64,000 nucleotides of DNA from Betaproteobacteria bacterium HGW-Betaproteobacteria-9 (GTDB lineage: Bacteria; Pseudomonadota; Gammaproteobacteria; Burkholderiales; Burkholderiaceae_C), in contig PHCC01000009.1 of NCBI GenBank assembly GCA_002842215.1, positions 104,570-168,569 of the forward strand, written 5' to 3'. Every line of letters begins with the position of its first letter. Position 1 is the first letter of the stretch. Below the pieces are notes generated by a model that made no database searches, was not told the origin of the DNA, and saw only the letters and a list, made by a program, of their open reading frames with translations. This document shows positions 15,701-24,883 of this stretch, piece by piece. The position numbers and the translations under genes were made by a program.

Positions 15701-17089
15701 TCATGAAGCCACCTCCATCGAGCGGTTGCAGGCCGCCAGCGGGACCGGATCGCCAGCGGCGGGCGGCGCTGGCGCGTGAGTGGCCAGCGGCGCGGAAACT
15801 TCGGCGTAGGGCGCGGGCCAGCCCAGCAGGGCGCTGGCGGCTTCGCAGCGCTGGCGCAGGTCTTGCGGGTCGCGCCCGCCGAGGTGGGTGATGCCGTAGC
15901 GGTAGCTGCCCAGCCATTTGAAATCGCGCTGGATGGAGCCCTTCGACTTGGGGTACTGGAACAGCAGGCCGTCGGGGAAGGCGCTGGCGAAGGCCTGTCG
16001 CAAGGCGGTGTCGGGCAGGCGCACACGGTCGGCGGGATCGAAGGCGCGGTAGACGAAGCTGGCCGCGGCCCCGGCGGTGGGCGCGCTGCGAGGCACCGTG
16101 TCGGGGTCCTGCCCGTGTGCGAGGGCGATCTCGATAGCGTGCAGATCGACACCGAGCACGCGCTGGTAAAGGTCCGAGTACTGCGAGGCCATGCGCGGGT
16201 TGAACTCGATCACGGTGAGCCGGTCGCTCGCGGCGTCGTAGAAGAACTCCATGTTGAACAAGCCGTGCGTGAAGCCCACGGCGAGCAGAAAACGGCGCGC
16301 CACGTCGAGAGCGCGCGCCTGCACATCGGGCTGCAGCATGCTCGGCAGCTGGTGGCGCATGAAGGCCTGCGTGCCGGGGAACATGATGGCGTCGACCACG
16401 CCGATGGCGCGCACGTCGCCGTCGAAGACCACGCCGTCGAGGTTGAACTGCCCGGCCGTCACCGGTGCCTCCAGCAGCATGCGGTGGGCGCTGGGCACGT
16501 CGGCCCCAAGGCGCTCGCGCACCAATCGCTCGAAGGGCTCTACCAGGCGGCGGATCACCCAGAGTTCCCAGGCGCCGAAGCGGGTGTGGCGGTGCAGTTC
16601 GGCGTGGTTCTCGACGCGGCGTGCGAGCACCGAAAACGCGGCCTTCACCGGCTTCACGAACAGGGGATAGGGCAGGCCGGCGGGAATGGGCGCGCCGTAT
16701 TCGGCGTCCAGCAACTGGAAAGGCACGTTCGCTTCGGGCGCCACGCGCTGCAACACCTGGCGCGCGTAAAACTTGTGCTGACAGGCCAGGATGGCGGCCA
16801 ACGGCGTACCCGGCCAGCCCATGCGCTCGGCCAGCAGGGCCGCGGCGAGCGCGCCGAACTGTTCGTGGCTGGAAACGACGGCGTTCCAGCCTCGCGCCGG
16901 CGCGCGACGCGCCAGGCCATCGACGAAACGGCCGATGTCGAACCAGGCCAGGCGCGCGTTGCTCGGGAAGGTGAACAGATCAAAACCGTCTTCGTCGAAG
17001 CGGTGGCCCTGCGTGCGGGCCAGGCGCTCGTGCGCCACGGCGTCCCAGTCGTGGTTGAAGAGCAGCAGGGTGCGGTCGGCGGGCGGCAT
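15701..17089 (-). CDS. ATP-grasp domain protein of unknown specificity
   Basis: A 462-residue predicted ATP-dependent carboxylate-amine/thiol ligase. The central part has ATP-grasp features: LPYPLFVKPVKAAFSVLARRV (phosphate-binding Lys), GQFNLDGVVFDGDVRAIGVVDAIM, and the metal-binding end FNMEFFYDAASDRLTVIEFNPRMASQYSDLY, with Glu and Asn ligands. The first 100 residues form a pre-ATP-grasp Rossmann-like domain. It lies 21 nt downstream of the aldose-dehydrogenase gene and upstream of patatin, all leftward. Relatives join amino acids or make small conjugates; the substrate cannot be read here. Confidence 0.8.
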   Translation of the reverse strand: MPPADRTLLLFNHDWDAVAHERLARTQGHRFDEDGFDLFTFPSNARLAWFDIGRFVDGLARRAPARGWNAVVSSHEQFGALAAALLAERMGWPGTPLAAILACQHKFYARQVLQRVAPEANVPFQLLDAEYGAPIPAGLPYPLFVKPVKAAFSVLARRVENHAELHRHTRFGAWELWVIRRLVEPFERLVRERLGADVPSAHRMLLEAPVTAGQFNLDGVVFDGDVRAIGVVDAIMFPGTQAFMRHQLPSMLQPDVQARALDVARRFLLAVGFTHGLFNMEFFYDAASDRLTVIEFNPRMASQYSDLYQRVLGVDLHAIEIALAHGQDPDTVPRSAPTAGAAASFVYRAFDPADRVRLPDTALRQAFASAFPDGLLFQYPKSKGSIQRDFKWLGSYRYGITHLGGRDPQDLRQRCEAASALLGWPAPYAEVSAPLATHAPAPPAAGDPVPLAACNRSMEVAS

Positions 17090-17110
17090 GGTTCAACGGC
17101 TATCGCCGTC

Positions 17111-18235
17111 TCAACCCGGATGCAGCCGCAACAGACGCCCGTTGCGCTCGTCGGTCAGCAGGTAGATGAAGCCGTCGGGACCTTCGCGCACGTCGCGCAC
17201 GCGCGCGTTGAGGTCGGGTAGCAGGCGCTCTTCTTTCACCACGCGGCCGCCGCTGACTTCTAGCCGCGCCAGGTAACGGAACTTGAGCGAGCCCGCGAGC
17301 AGGCTGCCCTGCCAGGCCTTGCCGTAGCGTTCGCCCTTCACGAAGGCGAGGCCCGACGGTGCGATCGACGGTGTCCACTGGAACACCGGTTGTTCCAGCC
17401 CGGCCTTGGCGGTGATGCCTTCGCCGATGGCGCCGCCCCCGTAGTTTTCTCCGTAGGTGATGACGGGCCAGCCGTAGTTCTTGCCGGCCTCCGGGCGGTT
17501 GATCTCGTCGCCGCCCTGGGGGCCGTGTTCGCTGGTCCACAGCCGCCCGTCGGGCCCGAGCGTGGCGCCCTGCAGGTTGCGGTGGCCCAGGCTCCAGATT
17601 TCGGGTTTCGCCCCGGCGCGGTTGGCGAACGGGTTGCCGGGCGGCACGCTGCCGTCCTTGGCGATGCGCACCACTTTGCCGTGGTGGTTGTCCAGCGTCT
17701 GCGCATCGTCCTTGCGGCTGAAGCGGTCACCCAGGGTGAGGAAGAGCAGGCCGTCGGGTGCCTCCACGATGCGGCAGCCGAAGTGCGCCCGGCTGCTGAA
17801 CTTCGGGGCCTGGCTGAAGATCACCTTCACCGCCTCCAGACGGGTGGCGTCGGCGGACAGCCGGGCCGAAGCGAGCGCGGTGGAGTTGCCGCCCGCGCCC
17901 GGCTCGGCGTAGCAGAAGTAAACCGTGCGGTTGCTGGCAAAGCCGCTGTCGGTGATGACATCGAGCAGGCCGCCCTGCCCGCCCGCGTCCACTTCCGGCA
18001 AACCGGCCAGCGGTTCACCGAGCCGGCCATCGGCCGCCACCACACGCAGCCGGCCCGGGCGTTCGGTCACGAGGAAGCGGCCACCGTCGATGAAAGCCAC
18101 GCCCCAGGGGTTCTGCAGACCGCTGGCGACCACCTCCACGCGCAACGCCGCCGTCTGGCTGTGGGCCGTGGTGGCCAGCAAGGCGAACAGCAGCACCGCG
18201 AAGCGCTGGATCGGGTTCGGTATCGGCAAGCGCAT
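17111..18235 (-). CDS. PQQ-dependent soluble aldose sugar dehydrogenase-type beta-propeller
   Basis: Periplasmic six-bladed propeller of the YliI/Asd glucose/sorbosone dehydrogenase family, 374 residues with a Sec signal (FAVLLFALLATTAHSQ). Family segments include GLQNPWGVAFIDGGRFLVTERPG, GGQGGLLDV, FSSRAHFGCRI, a calcium/PQQ region GNPFANRAGAKPEIWSLGHRNLQG and SEHGPQGGDEINRPEAGKNYGWP. It would oxidise aldoses at the periplasmic face if PQQ is supplied; no pqq genes are in the window. It heads a leftward operon with the ATP-grasp and patatin genes. Confidence 0.88.
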   Translation of the reverse strand: MRLPIPNPIQRFAVLLFALLATTAHSQTAALRVEVVASGLQNPWGVAFIDGGRFLVTERPGRLRVVAADGRLGEPLAGLPEVDAGGQGGLLDVITDSGFASNRTVYFCYAEPGAGGNSTALASARLSADATRLEAVKVIFSQAPKFSSRAHFGCRIVEAPDGLLFLTLGDRFSRKDDAQTLDNHHGKVVRIAKDGSVPPGNPFANRAGAKPEIWSLGHRNLQGATLGPDGRLWTSEHGPQGGDEINRPEAGKNYGWPVITYGENYGGGAIGEGITAKAGLEQPVFQWTPSIAPSGLAFVKGERYGKAWQGSLLAGSLKFRYLARLEVSGGRVVKEERLLPDLNARVRDVREGPDGFIYLLTDERNGRLLRLHPG

Positions 18236-18309
18236 GACAAGGCCCTCCAGATGAAACCGGTTGGTGCCGGAACCGGGCTCACAGGTTCCCGGTTCACAGG
18301 CTCGGCCGC

Positions 18310-18906
18310 TCAGCCGAAAGGGCGCACGCCAAACAGCCAGGCGTGGGCCCAGAACACGAACAGCGCGTACAGCGCCAGTCCGCCCACCAACGCGATGGCG
18401 TCGTTGGCGCCACCGGCCGGCAACGCGGGCACGGGGCGCAAGGCACCGGCCGCCGCGCGGCGCTTGAGCGAGATGCGGTCGGCCACGGCCCAGGCCAGGA
18501 AGCCGCCGAACAGCAGCACATCGGCCAGCGTGCCGCCGGTGACCGACTGGGCCAGCAGGTGCGCCAGCGCCCAGAGCTTGACGGCCAGCAGCATGGGGTG
18601 TTTCGCCGCGGTCTTGATGCGCCCGGGCAGGTAGGCCGCCAGCAGCAGCACGAACACTGGCAGCAGCAGCAGCGCGGCCAGGTGGCGAAAGCCGCCCGGC
18701 AAGGCGTACAGCAGCACGGGCGTTTCGCGCGACACGCCGTAGCCCCAGACGATCAGCCCCAGCCCGGCGAACGAGGCCAGCGTGTACAGCCCCTTGAAGG
18801 CGTTTTCACCCATGCCCGCCGCGAGCCGATCGCGCCCGCCGGGCGAGACGATGGCCACGGAATGCACGCCCAGAAACAGCACCAGACCCAGAATCAGCCA
18901 CACCAT
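18310..18906 (-). CDS. NnrU-family membrane protein
   Basis: Integral membrane protein of 198 residues with about five to six TM helices, starting MVWLILGLVLFLGVHSVAI, with internal GRIKTAAKHPMLLAVKLWALAHLL, the NnrU signature region. NnrU relatives occur with denitrification or isoprenoid/carotenoid genes and resemble methyltransferase-like membrane enzymes. Nothing nearby suggests denitrification. ATG 18906 chosen by the homologous N-terminus. Confidence 0.8.
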   Translation of the reverse strand: MVWLILGLVLFLGVHSVAIVSPGGRDRLAAGMGENAFKGLYTLASFAGLGLIVWGYGVSRETPVLLYALPGGFRHLAALLLLPVFVLLLAAYLPGRIKTAAKHPMLLAVKLWALAHLLAQSVTGGTLADVLLFGGFLAWAVADRISLKRRAAAGALRPVPALPAGGANDAIALVGGLALYALFVFWAHAWLFGVRPFG

Positions 18907-19013
18907 GTTGAACTCCTGTGCCCAGACCGGGCCGCAGGGCACCGTGCCCCGCTGAGAGCGAACTGTATCGGCTTGTGCCGCTGGGCGGACAGGGCCGCTG
19001 CAATGTCCGCGTG

Positions 19014-20006
19014 TCAGCCAGACCGGGCCGGTGTCACAGCGGTCTCGGTGGTCACGAGCCAGATGCCCAGACACACCAGCGCCAGCGCGATCAGGTTGCG
19101 CCATTCGAGCACGGTCTCTCCCAGGAACAGGGCCGAGAGCAGCGCGCCGAACACCGGGATCAAAAAGTTGAACACCGTGACCTGCCCCACCCGGTTGTGC
19201 TTGAGCAGCGCAGCCCAGAGCGCAAAGGCCGCCGCCGAGAGCATGGCCATGTAGCCCAGCAAGGCCAGCGAGCCGGCGCTCCAGCCGGCGATGGTGCCGC
19301 CACCGGCCAGCCCGCCCAGCAACAGCACCAGCCCGCCGATGGCGAGCTGCCAGGCGGTCATGACCATCGGGTCCAGCCGCTGCGACACGCGCTTGCCGTA
19401 GATGCTGGCGGCCGAGAGCACGAAAGCCGCGATGACGATGAAGCCTTCGCCCAGCAGGGTGAAGCTCGCGTCCAGCCCTTGAACGCCGCGCAGGTTCACC
19501 ACCATCACACCGACAAAACCTACCGCACAACCGAGCGCCTTGCGGCGGCGCAGCCGGTCGTTGGCGTAGATGAAGTGCGCCAGCAGCACGCTGAAGAAGG
19601 TGCCGGTGGCGTTGAGGATGGAGCCCTTCACGCCGGTGGTGTGGGCCAGCCCGACGTAGAAGAACACGTATTGCAGCGAGGTCTGCGCCAGTCCGAGCAG
19701 CGCCACCTGGCGCCATTGCCCCGTGGACAGCACCCACACCGGCTTGCCCATCAGGCGCGCGATCACCAGCAGCAGACCACCCGCGAGCAGGAAGCGCCAG
19801 CCCGCGAAGGCCAGCTGCGCCGCCGTGTCGCTGCGGGCGATGCCGAGCAGCGCATAGCCACCCTTGATGGCTGGGTAGGCGCTGCCCCAGAGCAGGCAAC
19901 ACAGCGTGGCGAGCCACACCAGGTTGCGAGGGCGGCTGAAGAACGCGGCGCCTGGGGCGGAGGTGAAAAACGCACCCACGGGCCGGGCACTGTCGCGGGT
20001 CGTCAT
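19014..20006 (-). CDS. DMT-superfamily (EamA) transporter
   Basis: Inner-membrane drug/metabolite transporter of 330 residues with ten TM helices in two EamA repeats. WLATLCCLLWGSAYPAIKGGY opens the first repeat, and the second begins near EGFIVIAAFVLSAASIYGKR and ends FLGETVLEWRNLIALALVCLGIWLV. The start overlaps the stop of the uronate dehydrogenase gene by 4 nt, so it is translated from the same transcript and could export or import a sugar-acid metabolite. Substrate unknown. Confidence 0.85.
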   Translation of the reverse strand: MTTRDSARPVGAFFTSAPGAAFFSRPRNLVWLATLCCLLWGSAYPAIKGGYALLGIARSDTAAQLAFAGWRFLLAGGLLLVIARLMGKPVWVLSTGQWRQVALLGLAQTSLQYVFFYVGLAHTTGVKGSILNATGTFFSVLLAHFIYANDRLRRRKALGCAVGFVGVMVVNLRGVQGLDASFTLLGEGFIVIAAFVLSAASIYGKRVSQRLDPMVMTAWQLAIGGLVLLLGGLAGGGTIAGWSAGSLALLGYMAMLSAAAFALWAALLKHNRVGQVTVFNFLIPVFGALLSALFLGETVLEWRNLIALALVCLGIWLVTTETAVTPARSG

Positions 20007-20824
20007 CCGTGCGGCGCGGCCTTCACGAAGGCGCCGCCCTGGTACAGCGCGGCCGGGTCGTGGCGGTCAATGCTGGGCTGGCGCGCTTCGACCGCCGGCC
20101 GGAAGACGTCGGAGCTGTCCTGCGGGCGGTAGCCGATGTGTTTGGCGGGGGTGTTGTCCCACCAGCTGGTCTGGTTGTCGGACACGCCGTAGATGATGCT
20201 GTGACCAACGATGGGCGCGGTGAGCGCGGCCACGATCAGGCGCTCCAGGTCGTCGTAACTCAGGTACGTGGCGAGCATGCGGCGGTCGCGCGGCTCGCTG
20301 AACGAGGAGCCGATGCGCAGGCTCACGGTCTCGATGCCCCAGCGGTCCCAGTAGAGCTGGGCCAGGTCTTCACCGAAAGCTTTCGAGAGGCCGTAGAAGC
20401 CGTCGGGCTTGGGCGGCGCCTGGGGCGTGATGACCTCGTCTTGCCGGTAGAAGCCGGTGACGTGGTTGGAGCTGGCGAAGACGATGCGCTTCGTACCGTG
20501 TTGGCGCGCGGCTTCGTAGAGGTTGACCATACCGACGATGTTGCCGGCGAGGATGGGTTCCCAGGGCTGCTCGGTGGAGACACCGCCCATGTGCACCACG
20601 GCGTCCACGTCGGCCAGCATGGCGTGCACGCGGTCTTTGTCGGCCAGATCGGCGGTGAAGGTTTCTTCGCCGGGGCCGGCGGCGCCGAGGTCGCTGCGGT
20701 GGCTCAGGCGCAGCACCTCGCAATAGGCTTTGAGGCGCGGGCGCAGCTCGCGGCCCAGGTTGCCGGCGGCGCCGGTGAGCAGGAGGCGGTTGAACTTCAG
20801 TGGGGAAGCGGGCTGGGCAAGCAT
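20003..20824 (-). CDS. udh: Uronate dehydrogenase
   Basis: NAD-dependent short-chain/extended SDR that oxidises D-glucuronate or D-galacturonate to the aldarolactone. It has 273 residues. The NAD-binding GAAGNLGRELRPRL is near the N-terminus, the catalytic YGLSKAFGED motif (Tyr-x3-Lys) is mid-protein, and VFASSNHVTGFY and the WWDN segment match characterised Udh enzymes. The start ATG 20824 has CGGAG upstream. It stands beside aldarate catabolic genes, which supports the assignment over a generic epimerase. Confidence 0.9.
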   Translation of the reverse strand: MLAQPASPLKFNRLLLTGAAGNLGRELRPRLKAYCEVLRLSHRSDLGAAGPGEETFTADLADKDRVHAMLADVDAVVHMGGVSTEQPWEPILAGNIVGMVNLYEAARQHGTKRIVFASSNHVTGFYRQDEVITPQAPPKPDGFYGLSKAFGEDLAQLYWDRWGIETVSLRIGSSFSEPRDRRMLATYLSYDDLERLIVAALTAPIVGHSIIYGVSDNQTSWWDNTPAKHIGYRPQDSSDVFRPAVEARQPSIDRHDPAALYQGGAFVKAAPHG

Positions 20825-20843
20825 GGGAGGCTCCGAAGAAAAA

Positions 20844-21547
20844 TCAGCTGTTGAAGCGGCCAGCCAAGGCCTGCGCGCTGTCGCGCAACAGGTTCTGGTC
20901 GGCCCCCACGGCGACGAACAGGCAGCCCTGGGCGATGTAGTGGCGCGCCAGGGTTTCGTCGCCGGTCAGGATACCGGGAGCCTTGCCGCAGGCGCGGATG
21001 CGGGCGATGGCGTCGTCGATGGCGGCGAGCACTTCGGGGTGTTTGGGGTTGCCGAGGTGGCCGAGCGCGGCCGAGAGGTCGCCGGGGCCGATGAAGACAC
21101 CGTCGATACCGTCCACGTTGGCGATCGCTTCGAGGTTCTGCAGGCCCAGCACGGTTTCGACCTGCACCAGCACGCAGATTTCTTCGCCACAACGGTGTGC
21201 GTAATCCTTCACGCGGCCGTAGCCGCTGGCGCGTGGTGCGCCCGCAAAACCGCGCACACCGTGCGGCGGGTAGCGCGTGTAGGCCACGGCGTTGCGCGCT
21301 TCTTCTTCGGTCTGCACATAGGGCACCAGCAGGGTCTGCACGCCGATGTCGTGCCCTTCATGGCCTGCAACTGTGAAAGCAGCTCGGGCAGTTCGTTGGG
21401 CGAGTGCTCCATGTCGAGCAGCAGCCAGTCGAAGCCGCTGTCGGCCAGAATCTCGGTGCTCAGGTGGCTGCACAGGTGCGACCACAGGCCGATCTGCCTG
21501 GTGCCGGCGTGGATCGCGTGCTTGAAATGGTTGACGGGCAAGTCCAT
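20844..21547 (-). pseudogene. garL: GarL-type HpcH/HpaI aldolase broken by internal deletion/frameshift
   Basis: Would cleave 5-keto-4-deoxy-D-glucarate to pyruvate and tartronate semialdehyde. The N-terminal part from ATG 21547 reads [15 protein letters not shown]...[24 protein letters not shown] and then goes out of frame. The C-terminal part continues in another frame from [21 protein letters not shown] through [15 protein letters not shown] and [17 protein letters not shown] to the end at 20844. Compared with E. coli GarL, about 20 residues (the strand following MALKG up to KRLLDIG) are missing, so roughly 60 nt are deleted at 21351-21352 with a frame change. The metal/substrate Arg-containing strand is lost. 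It is either a real inactivation or an assembly error. The ribosome-binding site GGAG before the ATG is intact. Confidence 0.82.
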
Positions 21548-21607
21548 GGGTGTCTCCGTTGGAAGGTGGGGTCGCCAGCGCCGGGCTTTCGGGGCCGGGC
21601 GGCGGCT

Positions 21608-22492
21608 TCAGTTGCCGGCGATCTGGAAGTTGGCCGCGGTCTCCAGCGCGCGCACCAGGCCCGAGTGGTCCCAGGCCGCGCCACCCAGGGCGACGCAGCT
21701 GTTCATCAGTTGCGCGGCGCTGGCCGTGTGCGGCAGGCTCAGGCCCAGCGCTTTGGCGCCCTCGAGCGCGAGGCTCAAATCTTTCTGATGCAGCTCGATG
21801 CGAAAGCCGGGGTTGAAGGTGCGCTGGATCATGCGTTCGCCATGCACCTCCAGGATGCGGCTGGCCGCGAAACCGCCCATCAGCGCCTGGCGCACCTTGG
21901 CCGGATCGGCCCCCGCCTTGGCCGCGAACAGCAGGGCCTCGCCCACGGCCTCGATGTTGAGCGCCACGACGATCTGGTTCGCCACCTTGCAGGTCTGGCC
22001 GTCGCCCACGCCACCGACCAGCGTGATGTTCTTGCCCATCAGTTCAAACAGCGGCTTGACGGTGGCGAACGAGGCCTCGGTCGCGCCGACCATGATGGTC
22101 AGGCTCGCAGCCTTGGCGCCGACTTCGCCGCCGGACACTGGCGCGTCGATGTAGTCACAGCCCAGGGCCTGGATGCGTTTGGCGTAGTCCTTGGTGGCGA
22201 TGGGCGAAATGGAGCTCATGTCCACCACGGTCTTGCCACTGCTGAGCCCTTTGTCCAGCCCGGTCTCGCCAAACAGCACCTCGGCCACGTGCGGCGTGTC
22301 GGGCACCATCAGGAAGATGACGTCTGCCGCGCGCGCCACGTCGGCCGCGGTGTCGCAGGCTTGGGCACCGGCGGTCAGCAGCTCGGCCGGCACGCCGCTG
22401 CGCGACTGCGCAAACAGCTCGTGGCCCGCGGCCAGCAAATGACCCGCCATGGGCGCGCCCATGATGCCCAGTCCGATGAATCCCAGTTTCAT
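21608..22492 (-). CDS. garR: 2-hydroxy-3-oxopropionate (tartronate semialdehyde) reductase
   Basis: NAD(P)H-dependent beta-hydroxyacid dehydrogenase of 294 residues that reduces tartronate semialdehyde to glycerate, the step after GarL. The dinucleotide motif [13 protein letters not shown] is at the N-terminus, the substrate loop is [11 protein letters not shown], and the catalytic Lys is in [18 protein letters not shown] 22492 is supported by AAAGGA upstream. The gene lies between gudD and the broken aldolase on the same strand. Confidence 0.92.
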   Translation of the reverse strand: MKLGFIGLGIMGAPMAGHLLAAGHELFAQSRSGVPAELLTAGAQACDTAADVARAADVIFLMVPDTPHVAEVLFGETGLDKGLSSGKTVVDMSSISPIATKDYAKRIQALGCDYIDAPVSGGEVGAKAASLTIMVGATEASFATVKPLFELMGKNITLVGGVGDGQTCKVANQIVVALNIEAVGEALLFAAKAGADPAKVRQALMGGFAASRILEVHGERMIQRTFNPGFRIELHQKDLSLALEGAKALGLSLPHTASAAQLMNSCVALGGAAWDHSGLVRALETAANFQIAGN

Positions 22493-22531
22493 GTGTGTGT
22501 GTCCTTTGGGTGAGGGGTTGAGCAAGCTGCT

Positions 22532-23860
22532 TCAGCGCACCAGCGCCGGCATCTTGTGGTTGAACTTCCAGTTGGGGATGAGGTACTGCATGGCGACGGC
22601 GTCGTCGCGCGCGCCCAGGCCGTGTTGCTGGTAGAGCTGGTGCGCTTGCTGCACCTTGTCCATGTCCAGCTCCACGCCCAGGCCCGGCTTCTGCGGCACG
22701 TCCACATAGCCGCCATGGATCTGCAGCGGTTCTTTCGTCAGGCCCTGGCCGTCCTGCCAGATCCAGTGGGTGTCGATCGCGGTCACCTTGCCCGGCGCGG
22801 CGGCGGCGCAGTGGGTGAACATGGCGAGCGAGACGTCGAAGTGGTTGTTGGAGTGCGAGCCCCAGGTCAGGTCGTGCATCTGGCAGAGCTGGGCCACGCG
22901 CACCGAGCCCTGCAGGGTCCAGAAATGCGGGTCGGCCAGCGGGATGTCGACCGACTGCAACGCCAGGCTGTGCGCCATCTCGCGCCAGTCGGTGGCGACC
23001 ATGTTGGTGGCGGTGGGCAGGCCGGTGGCGCGCTTGAATTCGGCCATCACCTCACGGCCGGAGAACACGCCCTCGGCGCCGCACGGGTCTTCGGCGTAGG
23101 CCAGCGTATTGCGGTGGTCGCGCAGCAGGCGCACCGCGTCTTTCAGCAGCCAGCCACCGTTGGGGTCCAGTGTCACGCGCGCCTGCGGAAAACGTTCGTG
23201 CAGCGCCACCACGGCCTCGACCTCGTCTTCACCGCGCAGCACACCGCCCTTGAGCTTGAAGTCCTGGAAGCCGTAGCGCGCCTGGGCGGCCTCGGCGAGT
23301 CGCACCACCGCCTCGGGCGTGAGCGCGGCTTCGTGCCGCAGGCGCAGCCAGTCGTCGGCCGCGTCGGGCTCACTGCGGTAGGCCAGGTCGGTCTGCTGGC
23401 GGTCGGCGATGTAGAAGAGATAGCCCAGCATCTGCACGCGCTCGCGTTGCTGACCCTCGCCGAGCAGGGCCGCGACCGGCACGCCCAGGTGCTGGCCCAG
23501 CAGGTCGAGCAAGGCGCTCTCCACCGCGGTCACGGCGTGGATGGTCACACGCAGGTCAAAGGTCTGGTTGCCGCGGCCGCCGCTGTCGCGCTCGGCGAAG
23601 CCGCTGCGCAGGCTGTTCAGCACGCGGTTCCAGGCGCCGATGGGCTGCCCTTCGATCAGGGGCCGTGCGTCTTCCAGCGTCTGGCGGATTTTTTCGCCGC
23701 CCGGCACCTCGCCCACGCCAGTGTGGCCCGACGAGTCGGTCAGGATCAGCAGGTTGCGGGTGAAAAACGGGCCGTGCGCACCGCTCAGGTTGAGCAGCAT
23801 GCTGTCGTGACCCGCGACGGGGATCACTTGCAATCGGGTGACGGTGGGGGTGGCGTTCAT
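22532..23860 (-). CDS. gudD: Glucarate dehydratase
   Basis: Enolase-superfamily dehydratase converting D-glucarate to 5-keto-4-deoxyglucarate. It has 442 residues. The capping domain is followed by the barrel with the catalytic Lys in FQDFKLKGG, metal ligands around TLDPNGGW and [11 protein letters not shown], and the His/Asp acid-base region [16 protein letters not shown] 23860 gives the normal N-terminus [19 protein letters not shown]. It is the first gene of the leftward operon and has a candidate operator 51-63 nt upstream of its start. Confidence 0.94.
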   Translation of the reverse strand: MNATPTVTRLQVIPVAGHDSMLLNLSGAHGPFFTRNLLILTDSSGHTGVGEVPGGEKIRQTLEDARPLIEGQPIGAWNRVLNSLRSGFAERDSGGRGNQTFDLRVTIHAVTAVESALLDLLGQHLGVPVAALLGEGQQRERVQMLGYLFYIADRQQTDLAYRSEPDAADDWLRLRHEAALTPEAVVRLAEAAQARYGFQDFKLKGGVLRGEDEVEAVVALHERFPQARVTLDPNGGWLLKDAVRLLRDHRNTLAYAEDPCGAEGVFSGREVMAEFKRATGLPTATNMVATDWREMAHSLALQSVDIPLADPHFWTLQGSVRVAQLCQMHDLTWGSHSNNHFDVSLAMFTHCAAAAPGKVTAIDTHWIWQDGQGLTKEPLQIHGGYVDVPQKPGLGVELDMDKVQQAHQLYQQHGLGARDDAVAMQYLIPNWKFNHKMPALVR

Positions 23861-23910
23861 GGGCGGTGCGTGAGGACAGGACAACAACAGCAAAACCGTT
23901 TTAGTTGACA

Positions 23911-23923
23911 GTCATCATACAAC
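23911..23923 (-). promoter_or_regulatory. Candidate FadR-type operator upstream of gudD
   Basis: Minus-strand reading GTTGTATGATGAC, an imperfect match to the near-palindrome GTTGTACGACAAC in front of the TRAP operon. Shared half site AGTTGTAYGA. It lies 51-63 nt before the gudD start and 57-69 nt beyond the end of the regulator gene. The pattern (GTTGT-N3-ACAAC-like) fits GntR/FadR-family dyads. Confidence 0.45.
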
Positions 23924-23979
23924 TTGATTGGGGCATACCCATCCGGGATAACCCTCGATTCTCCCAACCCCTCGACCCC

Positions 23980-24708
23980 TCAGGCCGCCTGGGTCTCGCT
24001 CTTGCGCAGGCGTTCGCGGCTGTTGGACAGGTGGGTGCGGATGGCCGCGCGGGCGCTGTCCACATCCTGATCCCGGATCGCGTTGTAGATGCTCTCGTGC
24101 TCCAGGTGCACGCGCCGCAGGTACATCAGGCGATTCGGATCCTGGGCCGCGGCGGTGGCCAGGCGTACCCGCGGAAAGACACCCGGACCGAGCGAATTCA
24201 TGACTTCGGCGAAGTGGCTGTTCTGGGTCGCCAGCGCGATCTCGCGGTGGAACTGGAAGTCGGCGTTGGCGGCGTCCTGCCCGGCCTCGATGGCTTCGGA
24301 GAAGGCATCCAGGGCGGCCTGCATGCTGACCAGATTCGCCTCCGTGCGGCGCGCCGCCGCGATGGCCGCAGCCTCGGTCTCGATGCCGATGCGCAACTCC
24401 AGCAACGCGATGGTGTCGCGCAAGGTGCCCAGTTGCTCGGGCCGGATGCGAAACGGGGCGCTCTCGTCCACCTTCAGCACGAAGGTGCCGATACCGTGGC
24501 GGGTCTCCGCCAGGTTGACCGCCTGCAGGTAGGAGATCGCCTCGCGCACCACGGTGCGGCTGACGCCGAACTCATCCATGAAGGACGCTTCCTTGGGCAA
24601 TTTTTCACCCGGCGCGTAGTCGCCGTTGCGGATGCGCCCCACCAGCACATGCGCCAGTTCGGTGGAGAGCGTGCGCGACTTGCTGCGACTGGCCAGATCC
24701 CGGTTCAT
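23980..24708 (-). CDS. FadR/GntR-family transcriptional regulator of aldarate genes
   Basis: 242-residue DNA-binding repressor-type protein. The N-terminal winged helix has GDYAPGEKLPKEASFMDEFGVSRTVVREAISYLQAVNL and the wing RHGIGTFVL. The C-terminal FCD ligand domain has conserved metal-binding residues (DFQFHREIA, HLEHESIYNAI and HLSNSRERL His positions). It is transcribed leftwards, convergent in layout with neither side: gudD lies downstream on the same strand and the TRAP genes are divergent. The ligand is probably glucarate, galactarate or a keto-deoxy intermediate. The ATG 24708 is preceded at once by an 11-bp motif repeated downstream of the gene. Confidence 0.88.
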   Translation of the reverse strand: MNRDLASRSKSRTLSTELAHVLVGRIRNGDYAPGEKLPKEASFMDEFGVSRTVVREAISYLQAVNLAETRHGIGTFVLKVDESAPFRIRPEQLGTLRDTIALLELRIGIETEAAAIAAARRTEANLVSMQAALDAFSEAIEAGQDAANADFQFHREIALATQNSHFAEVMNSLGPGVFPRVRLATAAAQDPNRLMYLRRVHLEHESIYNAIRDQDVDSARAAIRTHLSNSRERLRKSETQAA

Positions 24709-24752
24709 AGGGGTTATCCCGATAGGGGCGGTGATTTGCATCTGTTAGATTA

Positions 24753-24765
24753 GTTGTACGACAAC
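24753..24765 (+). promoter_or_regulatory. Candidate FadR-type operator between regulator and TRAP operon
   Basis: GTTGTACGACAAC: perfect 5-bp arms GTTGT/ACAAC around a 3-nt centre. It is placed 45 nt upstream of the regulator start and 119 nt upstream of dctP, so it could control both directions. A degenerate copy stands upstream of gudD. Confidence 0.5.
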
Positions 24766-24883
24766 CGATGATGAGATGTGTAGGTTCACTGTAACAGATG
24801 CATTCCGGCTTTGGATAGGTCGACAACCCGCTCAGACAGCCCATTCCCCCACCACGGCGCAGCAGCGCCCAGGAGACACCGAC

